A DNA stretch of 64,000 bases from CAVWGP01 sp963754645. Lineage in GTDB: Bacteria > Pseudomonadota > Alphaproteobacteria > Bin65. Of the stretch, positions 37,146 to 46,617 are shown piece by piece (the first letter of the stretch is position 1; every line of letters begins with the position of its first letter). The notes below the pieces were generated by a model, which had not been told where the DNA came from, did no database searches, and saw nothing but the letters and a program-made list of their open reading frames with translations. The DNA lies in the NCBI GenBank assembly GCA_963754645.1, contig CAVWGP010000011.1:1612001-1676000 (forward strand). Direction: 5' to 3'. Both the position numbers and the translations under genes were made by a program.

Positions 37146-38936
37146 GCACGATCGATCCGGTCACGTTTTCGGTGCTGTGGGGCGGGCTGATCTCGGCCGC
37201 CGCCGAAATGGGCGTCACGCTGTCGCGCACCGCCTATTCCTCCGCCGTGCGCGAAGGGCTGGACTACTCGACCGGCCTGTTCGACGCCGACGGCAACATG
37301 GTGGCGCAAGGCGACTACAGCCCCGGCCATCTCGGCTCGATGGCCTTCACCGTGCGCCGCGTGCTGAAGGACTATCCCAAGGACACGATGCGGCCGGGCG
37401 ACGCGATCCTGCTCAACGATCCCGGCATCGGCTCGGGCCATCTGCCGGATTTTTTCATGATCTCGCCGATCCATCTCGGCGAGCGCCTGATCGGCTTCGC
37501 GGTCAATTGCGCGCATCACGTCGATGTCGGCGGCGCGGGCGCCGGATCGCAAACGATCGAAGGCGTGTTCGACAATTATCAGGAAGGCATCCGCTTCCTG
37601 CCGACGCGCTGCTATCGCGCCGGCGAGCCCGAGGCCGATATTTTCCGCGTCGTCGCCGCCAATGTGCGCCAGCCGGAAAAGGTGATCGGCGACCTGCGCG
37701 CTCAGGTCAACGCCAACACCACCGGCGCGCGCCGCTTGGCCGAGCTTGCGCGCCTGCACGGCGTCGATGCGCTCGAAACCGCGATGCGCGAAGTCATTGC
37801 GCGCAGCGAGCAGCAGATGCGCGCCGCGATCCGCGCGATTCCCGACGGCGTCTACAGTTTCGAGGACCGGATGGACGATGTCGGCCCCGGCACCGAGCCG
37901 GTGCTGGCCAAGGTCACGGTCACGGTCAAGGACGGCACGATCGCCGCCGATTGGACCGGCAGCGGCCCGCAGCGCGAGGCGGGGCTCAATTCCTATTTGC
38001 ATTACACCTATGCCTACACGCTCGCGGCGATCAAGAGCGTCACCCTGCCGACGGCGCCGCAGAACGACGGCGTGATCCGCACGATCGAAATCACCGCGCC
38101 GGAGGGCTGCTTCTTCAATCCGAAGCGCCCGGCGCCGTGCGGCGGACGGGCGACGATCTCGCACCGCATTTACGAAGTCGTCCTCGGCGCCCTGGCCAAG
38201 GCGGTGCCCGAGCGCGTCATGGCGGCGAATTCGCATTTCTACAATCCCAACATGGGCGGCATCGATCCGCGCACCGGGCGGCAATTCGTGTGCTACGAGC
38301 TCATCATCGGCGGCATCGGCGGCCGTCCGGCGAAGGACGGCGAGGAGGCGATATCCTCGCCGTGGAACGCCGCGAACATTCCGATCGAGATCCAGGAAAC
38401 CATGTGCCCGATCGTCGTCGAGCATTTCGGCTTGATCGCGGATTCGGCGGGGCCGGGCAAGTTCCGCGGCGGCAACGGCATCCGCAAGGATGTGCGCGTG
38501 CTCAGCGACGGCGTCAATTTTTACAATCTCGGCGACCGCGCCGCTTATGCGCCCTACGGTTTGCAGGGCGGCGCGCCGGGGCGAAAGGCGGTGACGCTGC
38601 TCAATGACGACACCAAGCGCAAGCGCGTGCTGCATTCCAAGGGCACCTATCGCCTCAAGAAGAACGACGTGGTGTCGTTCCGCACCTGCGGCGCCGGCGG
38701 CTATGGCGATCCGCTGGAGCGCGCGATTTCCCGGGTCCAGCGCGATGTCATGGCGGGCATGACGACCGCAGCCGCCGCGCGGCGCGACTACGGCGTCGTC
38801 ATCGACGCCAGGACCTTCGAACGTCGACGGACCCGCGACCGAGGCGGCGCGCCGGCAGATGCGCAAATCGCGCGGTCCCAAGAACGGCGCCGCAAAGGCC
38901 AAGGCGGCGCGGCGGCGGCCGGTGCATGTCTCCTAG
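37142..38936 (+). CDS. hyuB: Hydantoinase/oxoprolinase family protein, subunit B (copy 1), one frame change near the end
   Basis: Large HyuB-type subunit that partners HyuA. It shows IDPVTFSVLWGGLISAAAEMG, YSPGHLGSMAFTVRR, GSGHLPDFFMISPI, the His-rich NCAHHVDVGG (candidate metal site), IPIEIQETMCPI, FRGGNGIRKDVR and the late GAGGYGDP. The uninterrupted reading frame continues to 39001, but its last 60 residues are not protein-like. Removing one base at about 38822 gives VDGPATEAARRQMRKSRG...PVHVS and a stop at 38934-38936, directly before the next gene's ribosome binding site. That is the likely real end (about 597 residues). Confidence 0.9.
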
Positions 38937-38946
38937 GAGCGCCGCG

Positions 38947-40755
38947 ATGGGACACGACGAGGTCGATCCCGTCACCTTCTCGGTCATTTGGGGCGGACTG
39001 ATCTCGGCGGCGGCCGAGATGGGCGTCACCCTGGCGCGCACCGCCTATTCCGTGGCCGTGCGCGAAGGCTCGGATTTCTCCACCGGCATTTTCGATCCCG
39101 ACGGCCGCATGGTGGCGCAGGGCGATTACAGCCCGGGTCATCTGGGATCGATGGCTTTCGCCGTGCGCCGGATGCTGCAGGATTATCCGGTCGAAGCGCT
39201 CCACCCGGGCGACGCCATCATCTGCAACGATCCGGGCATCGGCTCGGGCCATTTGCCCGATGTCTACATGGTCAGCCCGGTCTATCTCGGCGACGTGCTG
39301 CTCGGTTTCGCCGTCAATATCGGCCACCAGATCGATATCGGCGGCTCGGGCGCCGGCGGCCAGACGATCGCCGGCATCCAGGACAATTATCAGGAAGGCA
39401 TCCGCTTCCTGCCGACGCGCTGCTATCTCAACGGCGCGCCGGTGACGGACATATTCCGCGTGCTCGAGGCGAATGTGCGCGTGCCCGAAGTGCTGGGCGA
39501 TATCCGCGCGCAATATTCGGCCAATATGACCGGCGCGCGCCGCATGGAGGAATTGGCGCGGCTCTATGGGCCGGCACGGCTGCGCACCGCCATGGGCGAG
39601 CTGATCGCGCGCAGCGAAACCGAAATGCGCGCGGCGATCGATCGCCTCAAGCCCGGCACCTATCGCTTCGAAGACCGCATGGACGACACGGGGCCCGATA
39701 CGGACCCGGTCATCGCCCGCGTCGCCGTGACGATCGGCGGCGGCAAGGTGACGGTCGATTGGACCGGCAGCAGCCCGCAGCGCGAAGCCGGCTGCAACAG
39801 CTACCTGCACTACACCTCGGCCTATTCGATCGCGGCGGTGAAAAGCGTCACGCTGCCCGGCGCGCCGCAGAACGACGGCATGATCCGCACCATCGAGGTA
39901 ACCGCGCCCTTGGGCTCGTTCTTCAATCCGCGCCGGCCGGCGGCCTGCGGCGGTCGCGCCGTGGTCTCGCACCGCATTTACGAGGTCGTGATGGGCGCCT
40001 TGGCCAAGGCGATCCCGGATCGCGCCATCGCCGCCACGGCGCATTTCTACAATCCCAATATCGGCGGCACCGATCCGCGCACCGGGCGGCAATTCATCTG
40101 CTGGGAATCGATCATCGGCGGCATCGGCTCGCGCGCCAACAAGGACGGCGTCGAGGCCACATCCTCGCCCTGGAACGGCACCAATGTTCCGGTCGAGATC
40201 CAGGAGAGCCGCAATCCCGTGCTGATCGAACGCGTCGGGCTCATTGCCGATTCGGCGGGCGCCGGCCGGTATCGCGGCGGCACCGGCATCCGCAAGGATT
40301 TGCGGCTCCTGGCCGAAAGCGCCATGCTGTACAATCTCGGCGACCGCGCCGTGTACGCGCCCTACGGCTTGTTCGGCGGCGCCGCCGGCCAGCTTGGCAT
40401 CACCTGGCTCAATCCGGGGACGCCGCGCGCAAAAAAGCTGCATTCGAAAGGCGTCTATCGGCTCGGCAAGGACGATCTGGTGAGCTGGAGCACCTCGGGC
40501 GCCGGCGGCTACGGCGAAGCCATGCGGCGCGATGCCGGGGCCGTCCTGCGCGACGTGCTCAACGGCTTCGTCAGCATCGCGGGCGCCAAGCGGGATTACG
40601 GCGTCGTCATCGATCCCAGGCGCTTTGCCGTGGATCGGGCGGCGACGGAGAGGTTGCGCAAAGGGCGGCGGCGCGCGAAGATCGGCCAAGGCGCAAAACG
40701 GCCCGGACGGCGCAATCCGGCGCCCAAGACAGGGCCGGCGATGCCGCCGGCATAG
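38947..40755 (+). CDS. hyuB: Hydantoinase/oxoprolinase family protein, subunit B (copy 2)
   Basis: 602-residue second HyuB, clearly a tandem paralogue of the preceding gene: nearly every block recurs (VDPVTFSVIWGGLISAAAEMG, QDNYQEGIRFLPTRCY, MTGARRMEELARLYG, DWTGSSPQREAG). Differences fall at possible active-site positions, for example IGHQIDIGG here against CAHHVDVGG in copy 1. The start at 38947 is set by TAGGAG at 38934-38939; an in-frame ATG 21 bases earlier lacks a site. A basic Lys/Arg/Pro-rich tail ends the protein. The A-B-B arrangement suggests a heterotrimeric enzyme or two alternative A-B pairs. Confidence 0.92.
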   Translation: MGHDEVDPVTFSVIWGGLISAAAEMGVTLARTAYSVAVREGSDFSTGIFDPDGRMVAQGDYSPGHLGSMAFAVRRMLQDYPVEALHPGDAIICNDPGIGSGHLPDVYMVSPVYLGDVLLGFAVNIGHQIDIGGSGAGGQTIAGIQDNYQEGIRFLPTRCYLNGAPVTDIFRVLEANVRVPEVLGDIRAQYSANMTGARRMEELARLYGPARLRTAMGELIARSETEMRAAIDRLKPGTYRFEDRMDDTGPDTDPVIARVAVTIGGGKVTVDWTGSSPQREAGCNSYLHYTSAYSIAAVKSVTLPGAPQNDGMIRTIEVTAPLGSFFNPRRPAACGGRAVVSHRIYEVVMGALAKAIPDRAIAATAHFYNPNIGGTDPRTGRQFICWESIIGGIGSRANKDGVEATSSPWNGTNVPVEIQESRNPVLIERVGLIADSAGAGRYRGGTGIRKDLRLLAESAMLYNLGDRAVYAPYGLFGGAAGQLGITWLNPGTPRAKKLHSKGVYRLGKDDLVSWSTSGAGGYGEAMRRDAGAVLRDVLNGFVSIAGAKRDYGVVIDPRRFAVDRAATERLRKGRRRAKIGQGAKRPGRRNPAPKTGPAMPPA

Positions 40756-40806
40756 ATTTACGGAAACGTTGCGGGGGCGGTCCCCGCTCGGCCAAGGGAG
40801 GACTAC

Positions 40807-41982
40807 ATGGATCGTAGGAAAATCGCAGGATTGTTCGGCGCGGCGCTGGCCGTGCTCGTGGCGCCGGCGGCGGCCGAGGACGGCGTCACGGACAAGTCGA
40901 TCAAGCTCGGCATGTTCGGCCCGCTGACCGGACCAGTCAGCATATTCGGCTACCCGATCAACAACGGCGCGATTGCCGTCTACAAGGAAGTGAACGCGCA
41001 GGGCGGCATCCACGGCCGCACGATCGACATCGTGCACGAGGACGGCGCGTGCGATCCGGCCAAGACCCGCGCCGCGGTCAAGAAGTTGATCCACAGCGAC
41101 AAGGTTTTCGCCGTGCATGGCGGAAGCTGCAGCGCCGCCGTCGTCGCCTCGCGCGACGAGTTCGTCGAGAACAAGATTCCCTTCATGGTGATGGCGGCCA
41201 CGGTCGACAAGATCAGCGAGCCGGCGAACAAATACGTGTTCACGACGACTTTGCCGGCAAGCGGCGACGGCGGCGTCATCCTGAACTTCGCCAAGTCGAT
41301 CCCGGGCGCCAAGAAAATGGCGATGATCAAGCACACGGACGAGTGGGCGGACGCCAAGGTCTCGACCATCGTCGCCAAATACAAGGAAGCGGGCATCGAA
41401 CTCGTCGCCGAAGCCGTGCTCGACCGCCGCGCCACCGACGCGACGGCGCAGGTGCTCAAGATCAAGCAGGCGAACCCCGATTTCATCGTGTTCGCGCTCT
41501 ACCCGGCCGAATCCGCCGTGTTCCTGCGCGACGCGCAGAAATACGGGCTCAAAGGCCCTTATCTCGGCACCAACGCGGTGATGGACATTCTCGATCTCGC
41601 CGAGCGCGCCGGCAGCAAGGAGGCGGTGAAGGACGTCTATGTCAGCGCCTTCCTGCGCGGACCGATCGGTAGCAAGGAGCTTGCGTCTTACACCGAGCTT
41701 TATCGCAAGCATTTCCCGAACGACAAAGTCCAGTCGCTGTCGTTCTACGGCATGTCGGGCGCGCTCACCGTCGTCGACGCGCTCAAGCGCGCCGGCAAGG
41801 ACCTCACGCGCGATAAATATCTCGCCGCGCTCGAAGCGGTGCGGGACGGCGACGCCGGCCCGGCCTATTGCAAGGTCAATTTCTCGGCGCAACGCCGGCA
41901 GGGCTGCCTCGACGGAACGATGTGGCGCCTGGTCGGCGACCAGATCGTCAATATCGGTCCGGCCTGGAAAGCGACGAACTAG
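40807..41982 (+). CDS. Branched-chain-amino-acid-type ABC transporter, periplasmic binding protein
   Basis: 391-residue LivK-type solute-binding protein. The signal peptide MDRRKIAGLFGAALAVLVAPAAA is followed by KSIKLGMFGPLTGPVSIFGYPINNGA, DGACDPAKTRAAVKKLI, VHGGSCSAAVVASRDEF and YGMSGALTVVDALKRAGKDLT, the standard periplasmic-binding-protein type I layout. GGGAGGA precedes the ATG. Being the first gene of a complete liv-type operon directly behind the HyuABB genes, it probably captures the cyclic amide, a hydantoin or an oxoproline-like compound rather than leucine (inference). Confidence 0.93.
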   Translation: MDRRKIAGLFGAALAVLVAPAAAEDGVTDKSIKLGMFGPLTGPVSIFGYPINNGAIAVYKEVNAQGGIHGRTIDIVHEDGACDPAKTRAAVKKLIHSDKVFAVHGGSCSAAVVASRDEFVENKIPFMVMAATVDKISEPANKYVFTTTLPASGDGGVILNFAKSIPGAKKMAMIKHTDEWADAKVSTIVAKYKEAGIELVAEAVLDRRATDATAQVLKIKQANPDFIVFALYPAESAVFLRDAQKYGLKGPYLGTNAVMDILDLAERAGSKEAVKDVYVSAFLRGPIGSKELASYTELYRKHFPNDKVQSLSFYGMSGALTVVDALKRAGKDLTRDKYLAALEAVRDGDAGPAYCKVNFSAQRRQGCLDGTMWRLVGDQIVNIGPAWKATN

Positions 41983-42040
41983 GCTTCATCGGCGGCGGCG
42001 CGGCCGGGCGATCTGGCCGCGCCGTTCGCGCCCGTGCCGC

Positions 42041-42916
42041 ATGGATTTTTTCACCCTGATCCTGGCGGGGCTCGCCAATGGCAGCCTCTACGCGCTCGTC
42101 GCACTCGGCCTCGTCCTGATCTACAAGACGCAAGACGTGGTGAATTTCGCCCATGGCGAAATTCTGATGCTCGGCGCCTTCATCGGCTTCACCGTCTATC
42201 AAACCCTGGGCTGGGCCTATCCGGTTTCGCTCCTCGTCGCCGTCGTTCTGTGCGGCGTGATCGGCGCGGCGATCGAGCGCCTGGCCTTCCGCCCGGTGGC
42301 GCATCACCATCACATCACCCTGGCGATGGTCACGGTCGGCCTGTCCTTCGCGATCAAGGGGGCGGCGCGCATTCCGTTCGGCGCGGACATTTATACGTTT
42401 CCCCCGCTGTTCAAGGACGCCAAGCCGATCCTGCTCGGCAGCACCGTGATCTCGCCGCAAACCCTGGTCACGATCGCGGTCGGGCTCGTGCTGACCGTGC
42501 TGCTCTTCGCGTTTTTCAAATCGACGACGATGGGCAAGCAGATGCGGGCGACGCAGCAGAACTTGACCGGCGCGCGCATCATCGGCATCAACACCGGCCG
42601 CATATTTTCGACCACCTGGGCGCTGGCCGCCGCCATCGGCGGCGCCGCCGGCGTGCTCGCGGGTCCCGTCTCGCTGCTCTACCCCGACATGGGCACGAAT
42701 TTCCTGTTGAAAGGTTTCGCCGCGGCGGTGCTCGGCGGCTTCGAAAGCATTCCGGGCGCCATCGTCGGCGGCCTGCTCGTCGGCATTATCGAAATGCTGT
42801 TCGGCGGCTATGTGTCGACCTCCTTCCAGCACATCTCGGGGCTTTGCATCATCATCCTGGTCATGTTCGTCAAGCCGCACGGGCTGTTCGGCCGCAAGCC
42901 GATCCATCGAGTCTGA
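42041..42916 (+). CDS. Branched-chain-amino-acid-type ABC transporter permease (LivH-like)
   Basis: 291-residue inner-membrane permease with about eight hydrophobic helices. LANGSLYALVALGLVLIYKTQDVVNFAHGEI is the LivH N-terminal signature. The coupling region reads MGKQMRATQQNLTGARIIGINTGRI, and GFESIPGAIVGGLLVGIIE follows. A run of four His (HHHH near residue 88) is a small oddity. The start at 42041 is chosen because the in-frame upstream extension is antisense-like and not hydrophobic. Confidence 0.94.
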   Translation: MDFFTLILAGLANGSLYALVALGLVLIYKTQDVVNFAHGEILMLGAFIGFTVYQTLGWAYPVSLLVAVVLCGVIGAAIERLAFRPVAHHHHITLAMVTVGLSFAIKGAARIPFGADIYTFPPLFKDAKPILLGSTVISPQTLVTIAVGLVLTVLLFAFFKSTTMGKQMRATQQNLTGARIIGINTGRIFSTTWALAAAIGGAAGVLAGPVSLLYPDMGTNFLLKGFAAAVLGGFESIPGAIVGGLLVGIIEMLFGGYVSTSFQHISGLCIIILVMFVKPHGLFGRKPIHRV

Positions 42917-42919
42917 GCG

Positions 42920-43921
42920 ATGGCGCTGTCCGCCGCGCACCGTTGGTTCGCCCCGGTCTTCCTGGCGCTGTTGCTGCTGCTGCCGCTCGCGACCGACAAG
43001 TATTCGCAATACATCGTCAATCTGATCCTGGTCTATGCCGTTATCGCGATCGGCCTGAACTTCCTGCTCGGCTATGCCGGGCAGTTCGCCTTCGCCCATG
43101 CGGCGCTGATGGGCATCGGCGCCTACACGGTGGCGCTGCTGACCTACCGGCTCGGCGTTTCGTTCTGGATCGCGCTGCCGGCGGCGGGTCTCGTCACGAC
43201 GGCGGTCGGCTTGGTCGGCGCGTTGCCGGCGTTGCGCATGAAGCGTGTCTATCTCGCGCTGGTCACGCTCGCCATCGCCGAGCTGATCCAGTGGATTTTC
43301 GTCGAATGGAAACAGGTCACGCTCGGCACCGACGGAATCAAGGTGACCGCGCCGACGCTGTTCGGCGTGTCGTTCAAGAGCGATCACAACGCCTATTACC
43401 TGCTCTTGGTCCTGACCCTCGCGCACTACGCGGTCGCCAAGCGCATCGTCGAATCCCGCATCGGCCGCGCCTTCGTCGCCATCCGCGAGAACGAGATCGT
43501 GGCGCAATGCAACGGCATCAGCATTCCCTGGACCAAGGCCGTCGTCTTCGGACTGAGCGCGTTCTACGCCGGCATGGGCGGCGCCATGTTCGCGTTGACC
43601 TTGGGCTTCGTCGAGCCGGTCGGCTTCGGCCTGTTCCAGCTCGTGATCCATTTTTCCATCGTCGTCATCGGCGGCCTGATCTCGATGTTCGGTTCCATCA
43701 TCGGCGCACTGATCCTGACCACGCTGCCCGAATTGCTGCGCGGCTTTCAGGCCTTGCAGGAAATCATCTACGGCGTATTGCTGATGGTTTTCATCATCTT
43801 CATGCCGCAAGGCATCGCCGGCTTGGGCAAGCGCGCCGGCTGGCTGCCCGATGAAATCCTGGCGCGCAACTGGCGCGCGCTCAAGGCGCGGCACGATGCG
43901 AGACGGGATCGCGAAAAATGA
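42920..43921 (+). CDS. Branched-chain-amino-acid-type ABC transporter permease (LivM-like)
   Basis: 333-residue second permease: IAIGLNFLLGYAGQFAFAHAALMGIGAYTVALL (about 36-68) is the LivM signature, followed by RMKRVYLALVTLAIAELIQW, RAFVAIRENEIVAQCNGI (coupling helix) and VIGGLISMFGSIIGALILT. It starts three bases after the LivH stop and overlaps the next ATPase gene by four bases, so the five transporter genes form one translationally linked unit. Confidence 0.94.
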   Translation: MALSAAHRWFAPVFLALLLLLPLATDKYSQYIVNLILVYAVIAIGLNFLLGYAGQFAFAHAALMGIGAYTVALLTYRLGVSFWIALPAAGLVTTAVGLVGALPALRMKRVYLALVTLAIAELIQWIFVEWKQVTLGTDGIKVTAPTLFGVSFKSDHNAYYLLLVLTLAHYAVAKRIVESRIGRAFVAIRENEIVAQCNGISIPWTKAVVFGLSAFYAGMGGAMFALTLGFVEPVGFGLFQLVIHFSIVVIGGLISMFGSIIGALILTTLPELLRGFQALQEIIYGVLLMVFIIFMPQGIAGLGKRAGWLPDEILARNWRALKARHDARRDREK

Positions 43922-44694
43922 GCGACGCCCTGCTCGATGTGCGCGGCATCAGCGTCCGCTTCGGCGGCCTGGTTGCGGTCAATGACGTGTCGCTCCGCCT
44001 GCCGAAGGGTGCCATCTACGGCGTGATCGGGCCGAACGGCGCCGGCAAGACGACGTTCTTCAACGCCATCACCGGTCTCGTCGCCATCGGCGGCGGCTCG
44101 ATCGAATTCGCCGGGCAGCCGATCGCCGGACTCTCGCCGCCGGCGCGCGCCAGCCGCGGCATGCGGCGCACCTTCCAATCGGTGCAGCTCATCCCGCAAT
44201 TCACCGTGCTGGAAAACGTGCTCATCGGCTTGCACAATGAAAGCCGCGACAATCCGCTGACGTGGATTTTCAGCCTGAGCGGGCGCAGCCGCGCCGAGGA
44301 AGCGGCGCAGGAGCGCGTCATCGAAGTGCTGCGCTTTCTCGGCATCGAGGACACGCTGTTCCGCCGCCCGCAGCAACTCACCTTCGCCGAGCAGCGCTTC
44401 GCCGAAATCGCACGCGCGCTGGTTTCCAAGCCGCGCCTGCTGATGCTCGACGAGCCCGCCGCCGGCTTGAGCCCGACCGAAGTCGCGGCAATCAACACCA
44501 TGCTGCGCAAGGTGCGCGCCGAATGGGGCACAACCATCCTGCTCGTCGAGCACGTACTCTCGCTCGTGCTCGACGTCTCCGATCATATCACCGTGCTCGA
44601 CAACGGGCGCGTGATCTCGACCGGCAAGCCGCATGAAGTGTCCGCCGATCCCAAGGTCAAGGCCGCCTATCTCGGGGAGGAGCAGCATGCTTGA
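43918..44694 (+). CDS. Branched-chain-amino-acid-type ABC transporter ATPase (LivG-like)
   Basis: 258-residue cytoplasmic ATPase: Walker A GPNGAGKTT (about 39-47), a signature region reading QLTFAEQRFAEIARAL in place of LSGGQ, Walker B LLMLDEPAAGLSP, and the switch His in LLVEHVLSLVL. The ABC signature is degenerate (T-F-A-E-Q), as in many LivG-type subunits whose partner LivF supplies the canonical one. Long insert between Walker A and signature as usual for LivG. Confidence 0.94.
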   Translation: MSDALLDVRGISVRFGGLVAVNDVSLRLPKGAIYGVIGPNGAGKTTFFNAITGLVAIGGGSIEFAGQPIAGLSPPARASRGMRRTFQSVQLIPQFTVLENVLIGLHNESRDNPLTWIFSLSGRSRAEEAAQERVIEVLRFLGIEDTLFRRPQQLTFAEQRFAEIARALVSKPRLLMLDEPAAGLSPTEVAAINTMLRKVRAEWGTTILLVEHVLSLVLDVSDHITVLDNGRVISTGKPHEVSADPKVKAAYLGEEQHA

Positions 44695-45391
44695 GGTCAA
44701 GGGCCTTGAAGCCGGCTATGGCTCGCTCAAGGTCCTGCGCGGCTTGAGCTTCACGGTGCCCAAGGGTGAAGTCGTGGCGCTGCTCGGCGGCAACGGCGCC
44801 GGCAAGACGACGACGATGAAATCGATCATGGGCCTGGTGCCGGCGAGCGGCGGCACGGTGACGCTCAACGGCAGCCAAATTCAACGGGAGAGCTCGCACC
44901 GCATCGTGCGCCGCGGCATGGCATTGGTGCCGCAGGGCCGCGAGCTGTTCCCGGAAATGTCGGTGACGGAAAATCTCGAACTCGGCGCGCTCTCGCACGG
45001 CGTCGATACGGCCGATCTCGCGACGCGCATGGCGGACATCTTTCAGCGCTTCCCGCGCCTGCGCGAACGCGCAACGCAGCGCGCCGCCACGCTCTCGGGC
45101 GGCGAGCAGCAAATGCTCGCCACCGGCCGCGCCTTGATGTCGCGTCCCTCGGTCCTGCTGATGGACGAGCCGACGACGGGCCTCGCGCCGATCATCGTCC
45201 AGGAATTGACGCGCATCGTCCGCGAGCTGCACACGGGCGGGCAGACGATCCTCCTCGTCGAGCAGAACGTCCGCATGGCGCTGCAGGTCGCGAGCCGCGT
45301 CTATGTCATCCGCGGCGGCACCATCGTGATGGAATCGGACGCGAAATCGCTCAGCACCGAAGACCAGGTGTTCCGCGCCTATCTCGGCTAG
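44687..45391 (+). CDS. Branched-chain-amino-acid-type ABC transporter ATPase (LivF-like)
   Basis: 234-residue ATPase: MLEVKGLEAGYGSLKVLRGLSF, Walker A GGNGAGKTT, GMALVPQGRELFPEMSVTENL (LivF hallmark), canonical signature TLSGGEQQML, Walker B LLMDEPTTGLAP, and the switch His position replaced by Gln (LLVEQNVRMAL), as is normal in LivF. Its ATG at 44687 (GGGGAGGAG upstream) lies eight bases inside livG. Last gene of the operon; its 3' end faces the acyl-CoA dehydrogenase gene at a distance of seven bases. Confidence 0.94.
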   Translation: MLEVKGLEAGYGSLKVLRGLSFTVPKGEVVALLGGNGAGKTTTMKSIMGLVPASGGTVTLNGSQIQRESSHRIVRRGMALVPQGRELFPEMSVTENLELGALSHGVDTADLATRMADIFQRFPRLRERATQRAATLSGGEQQMLATGRALMSRPSVLLMDEPTTGLAPIIVQELTRIVRELHTGGQTILLVEQNVRMALQVASRVYVIRGGTIVMESDAKSLSTEDQVFRAYLG

Positions 45392-45398
45392 GCCGCCG

Positions 45399-46601
45399 TC
45401 AATACGAGCGCGGCATGCCGAGCACGTGTTCGCCGAGATAGCTCAGGATGAGGTTGGTCGAGATCGGCGCGATCTGGAAGATGCGCGTTTCGCGCCATTT
45501 GCGCTCGATGTCGTATTCGCGCGCGTAGCGAATACCCGCCGAAAGTCTGCATCGCGGCTTCGCCCGCCGCCCACGACGCTTCCGAGGCCAGCAGCTTCGC
45601 CATGTTGGCTTCGGCGCCGCAGGGTTTGCCGGCGTCGAACAGCGACGCCGCCGCGCGGTTCATCAGGTCGGCGGCGCGGTATTGCGCGTAGGCGCGCGCG
45701 ATCGGGAACTGGATGCCCTGGTTCTGGCCGATCGGCCGGCCGAACACGATGCGCTCCTTGGCATAGTCCGAGGCGCGCTGCGGTGAAGTAGCGCGCATCG
45801 CCCAGGCATTCCGCCGCGACCAGGATGCGCTCGGCGTTCATGCCGTCGAGGATGTAGCGGAAGCCTTGATCCTGCTTGCCGATCAGGTTCGCCGCCGGCA
45901 CGCGGACATTGTCGAAGAACACTTCGGTGGTGTGGTGATTGATCATCGCGTCGAGCTTGCGGATCGTCAGGCCCTTGCCGAGATTGGCCTTGATGTCGAC
46001 GAGGAATACCGAAAGCCCCTCGCTGCGCTTCTTCACCTGGTCGGCGGGCGTGGTGCGCGCCAGCAGCAGCATCAGGTCGGATTTGAGCGCCCGCGAAGTC
46101 CAGACTTTCTGGCCGTTGACGACGTAGTCGTTGCCGTCGCGCACGGCGCGGGTCTTGAGCTGGGTCGTGTCGGAGCCCGTCGTCGGCTCGGTGACGCCGA
46201 AGGCCTGCAGGCGCAGCTTGCCCGAGGCGATGCCGGGCAGGAACTGGCGCTTCTGCGCCTCGCTGCCGTGCCGCAGCAGCGTGCCCATGATGTACATCTG
46301 CGCGTGGCGCGGCGCCGGCATTGCAGCCGCTGGCATGGATTTCCTCGAGCACGACCGCGGCCGCGCGCAGCGGCAGGCCGGCGCCGCCGTATTCCTCGGG
46401 AATGAGCGCGCCGAGATAGCCCGAGCGCGTCAGCTCCTGGACGAAGTCTTCCGGATAGTCCTCCTTGTCCTCGAGGTCGCGCCAATATTTGCCGGGATAT
46501 TTCTTGCAGATCGCGCGCACCGAGGCGCGGATTTCGGCATAGTCCTCGCCGAGCGGAACGCTCGGCAGCTCGTCGGGAGCGATCGTGGCGCTGTCGGGCA
46601 T
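45399..46601 (-). CDS. Acyl-CoA dehydrogenase, three frame changes
   Basis: FAD flavoprotein that introduces a double bond into an acyl-CoA. The pieces are collinear with the family: MPDSATIAPDELPS...YLGALIPEEYGGAGLP in frame one; YIMGTLLRHGSEAQKRQFLP, AFGVTEPTTGSDTTQLKT and IRKLDAMINHHTTEV in frame two; ASDYAKERIVFGRPIGQNQGIQFPIARAYAQ in frame three; then AREYDIERKWRETRIFQIAPISTNLILSYLGEHVL to a stop at 45399-45401. Single extra bases near 46310, 45780 and 45534 account for all breaks. No other damage is seen, so the gene is probably intact in the cell. First position downstream of the CoA-transferase/hydratase/lyase operon. Confidence 0.87.
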
Positions 46602-46617
46602 GGCGGACCTATTCCTT

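Noticed and set aside
35067..40755. Acetophenone or acetone carboxylase operon
   Set aside because: The small zinc-type gamma subunit and the phenyl-ketone-specific partner genes are absent; only the generic A and B subunits are present.
44340..44460. Mutated, inactive ABC signature in the LivG-like ATPase (T-F-A-E-Q)
   Set aside because: LivG-type subunits commonly carry a degenerate signature; Walker A, Walker B and the switch His are intact and LivF has the canonical signature.
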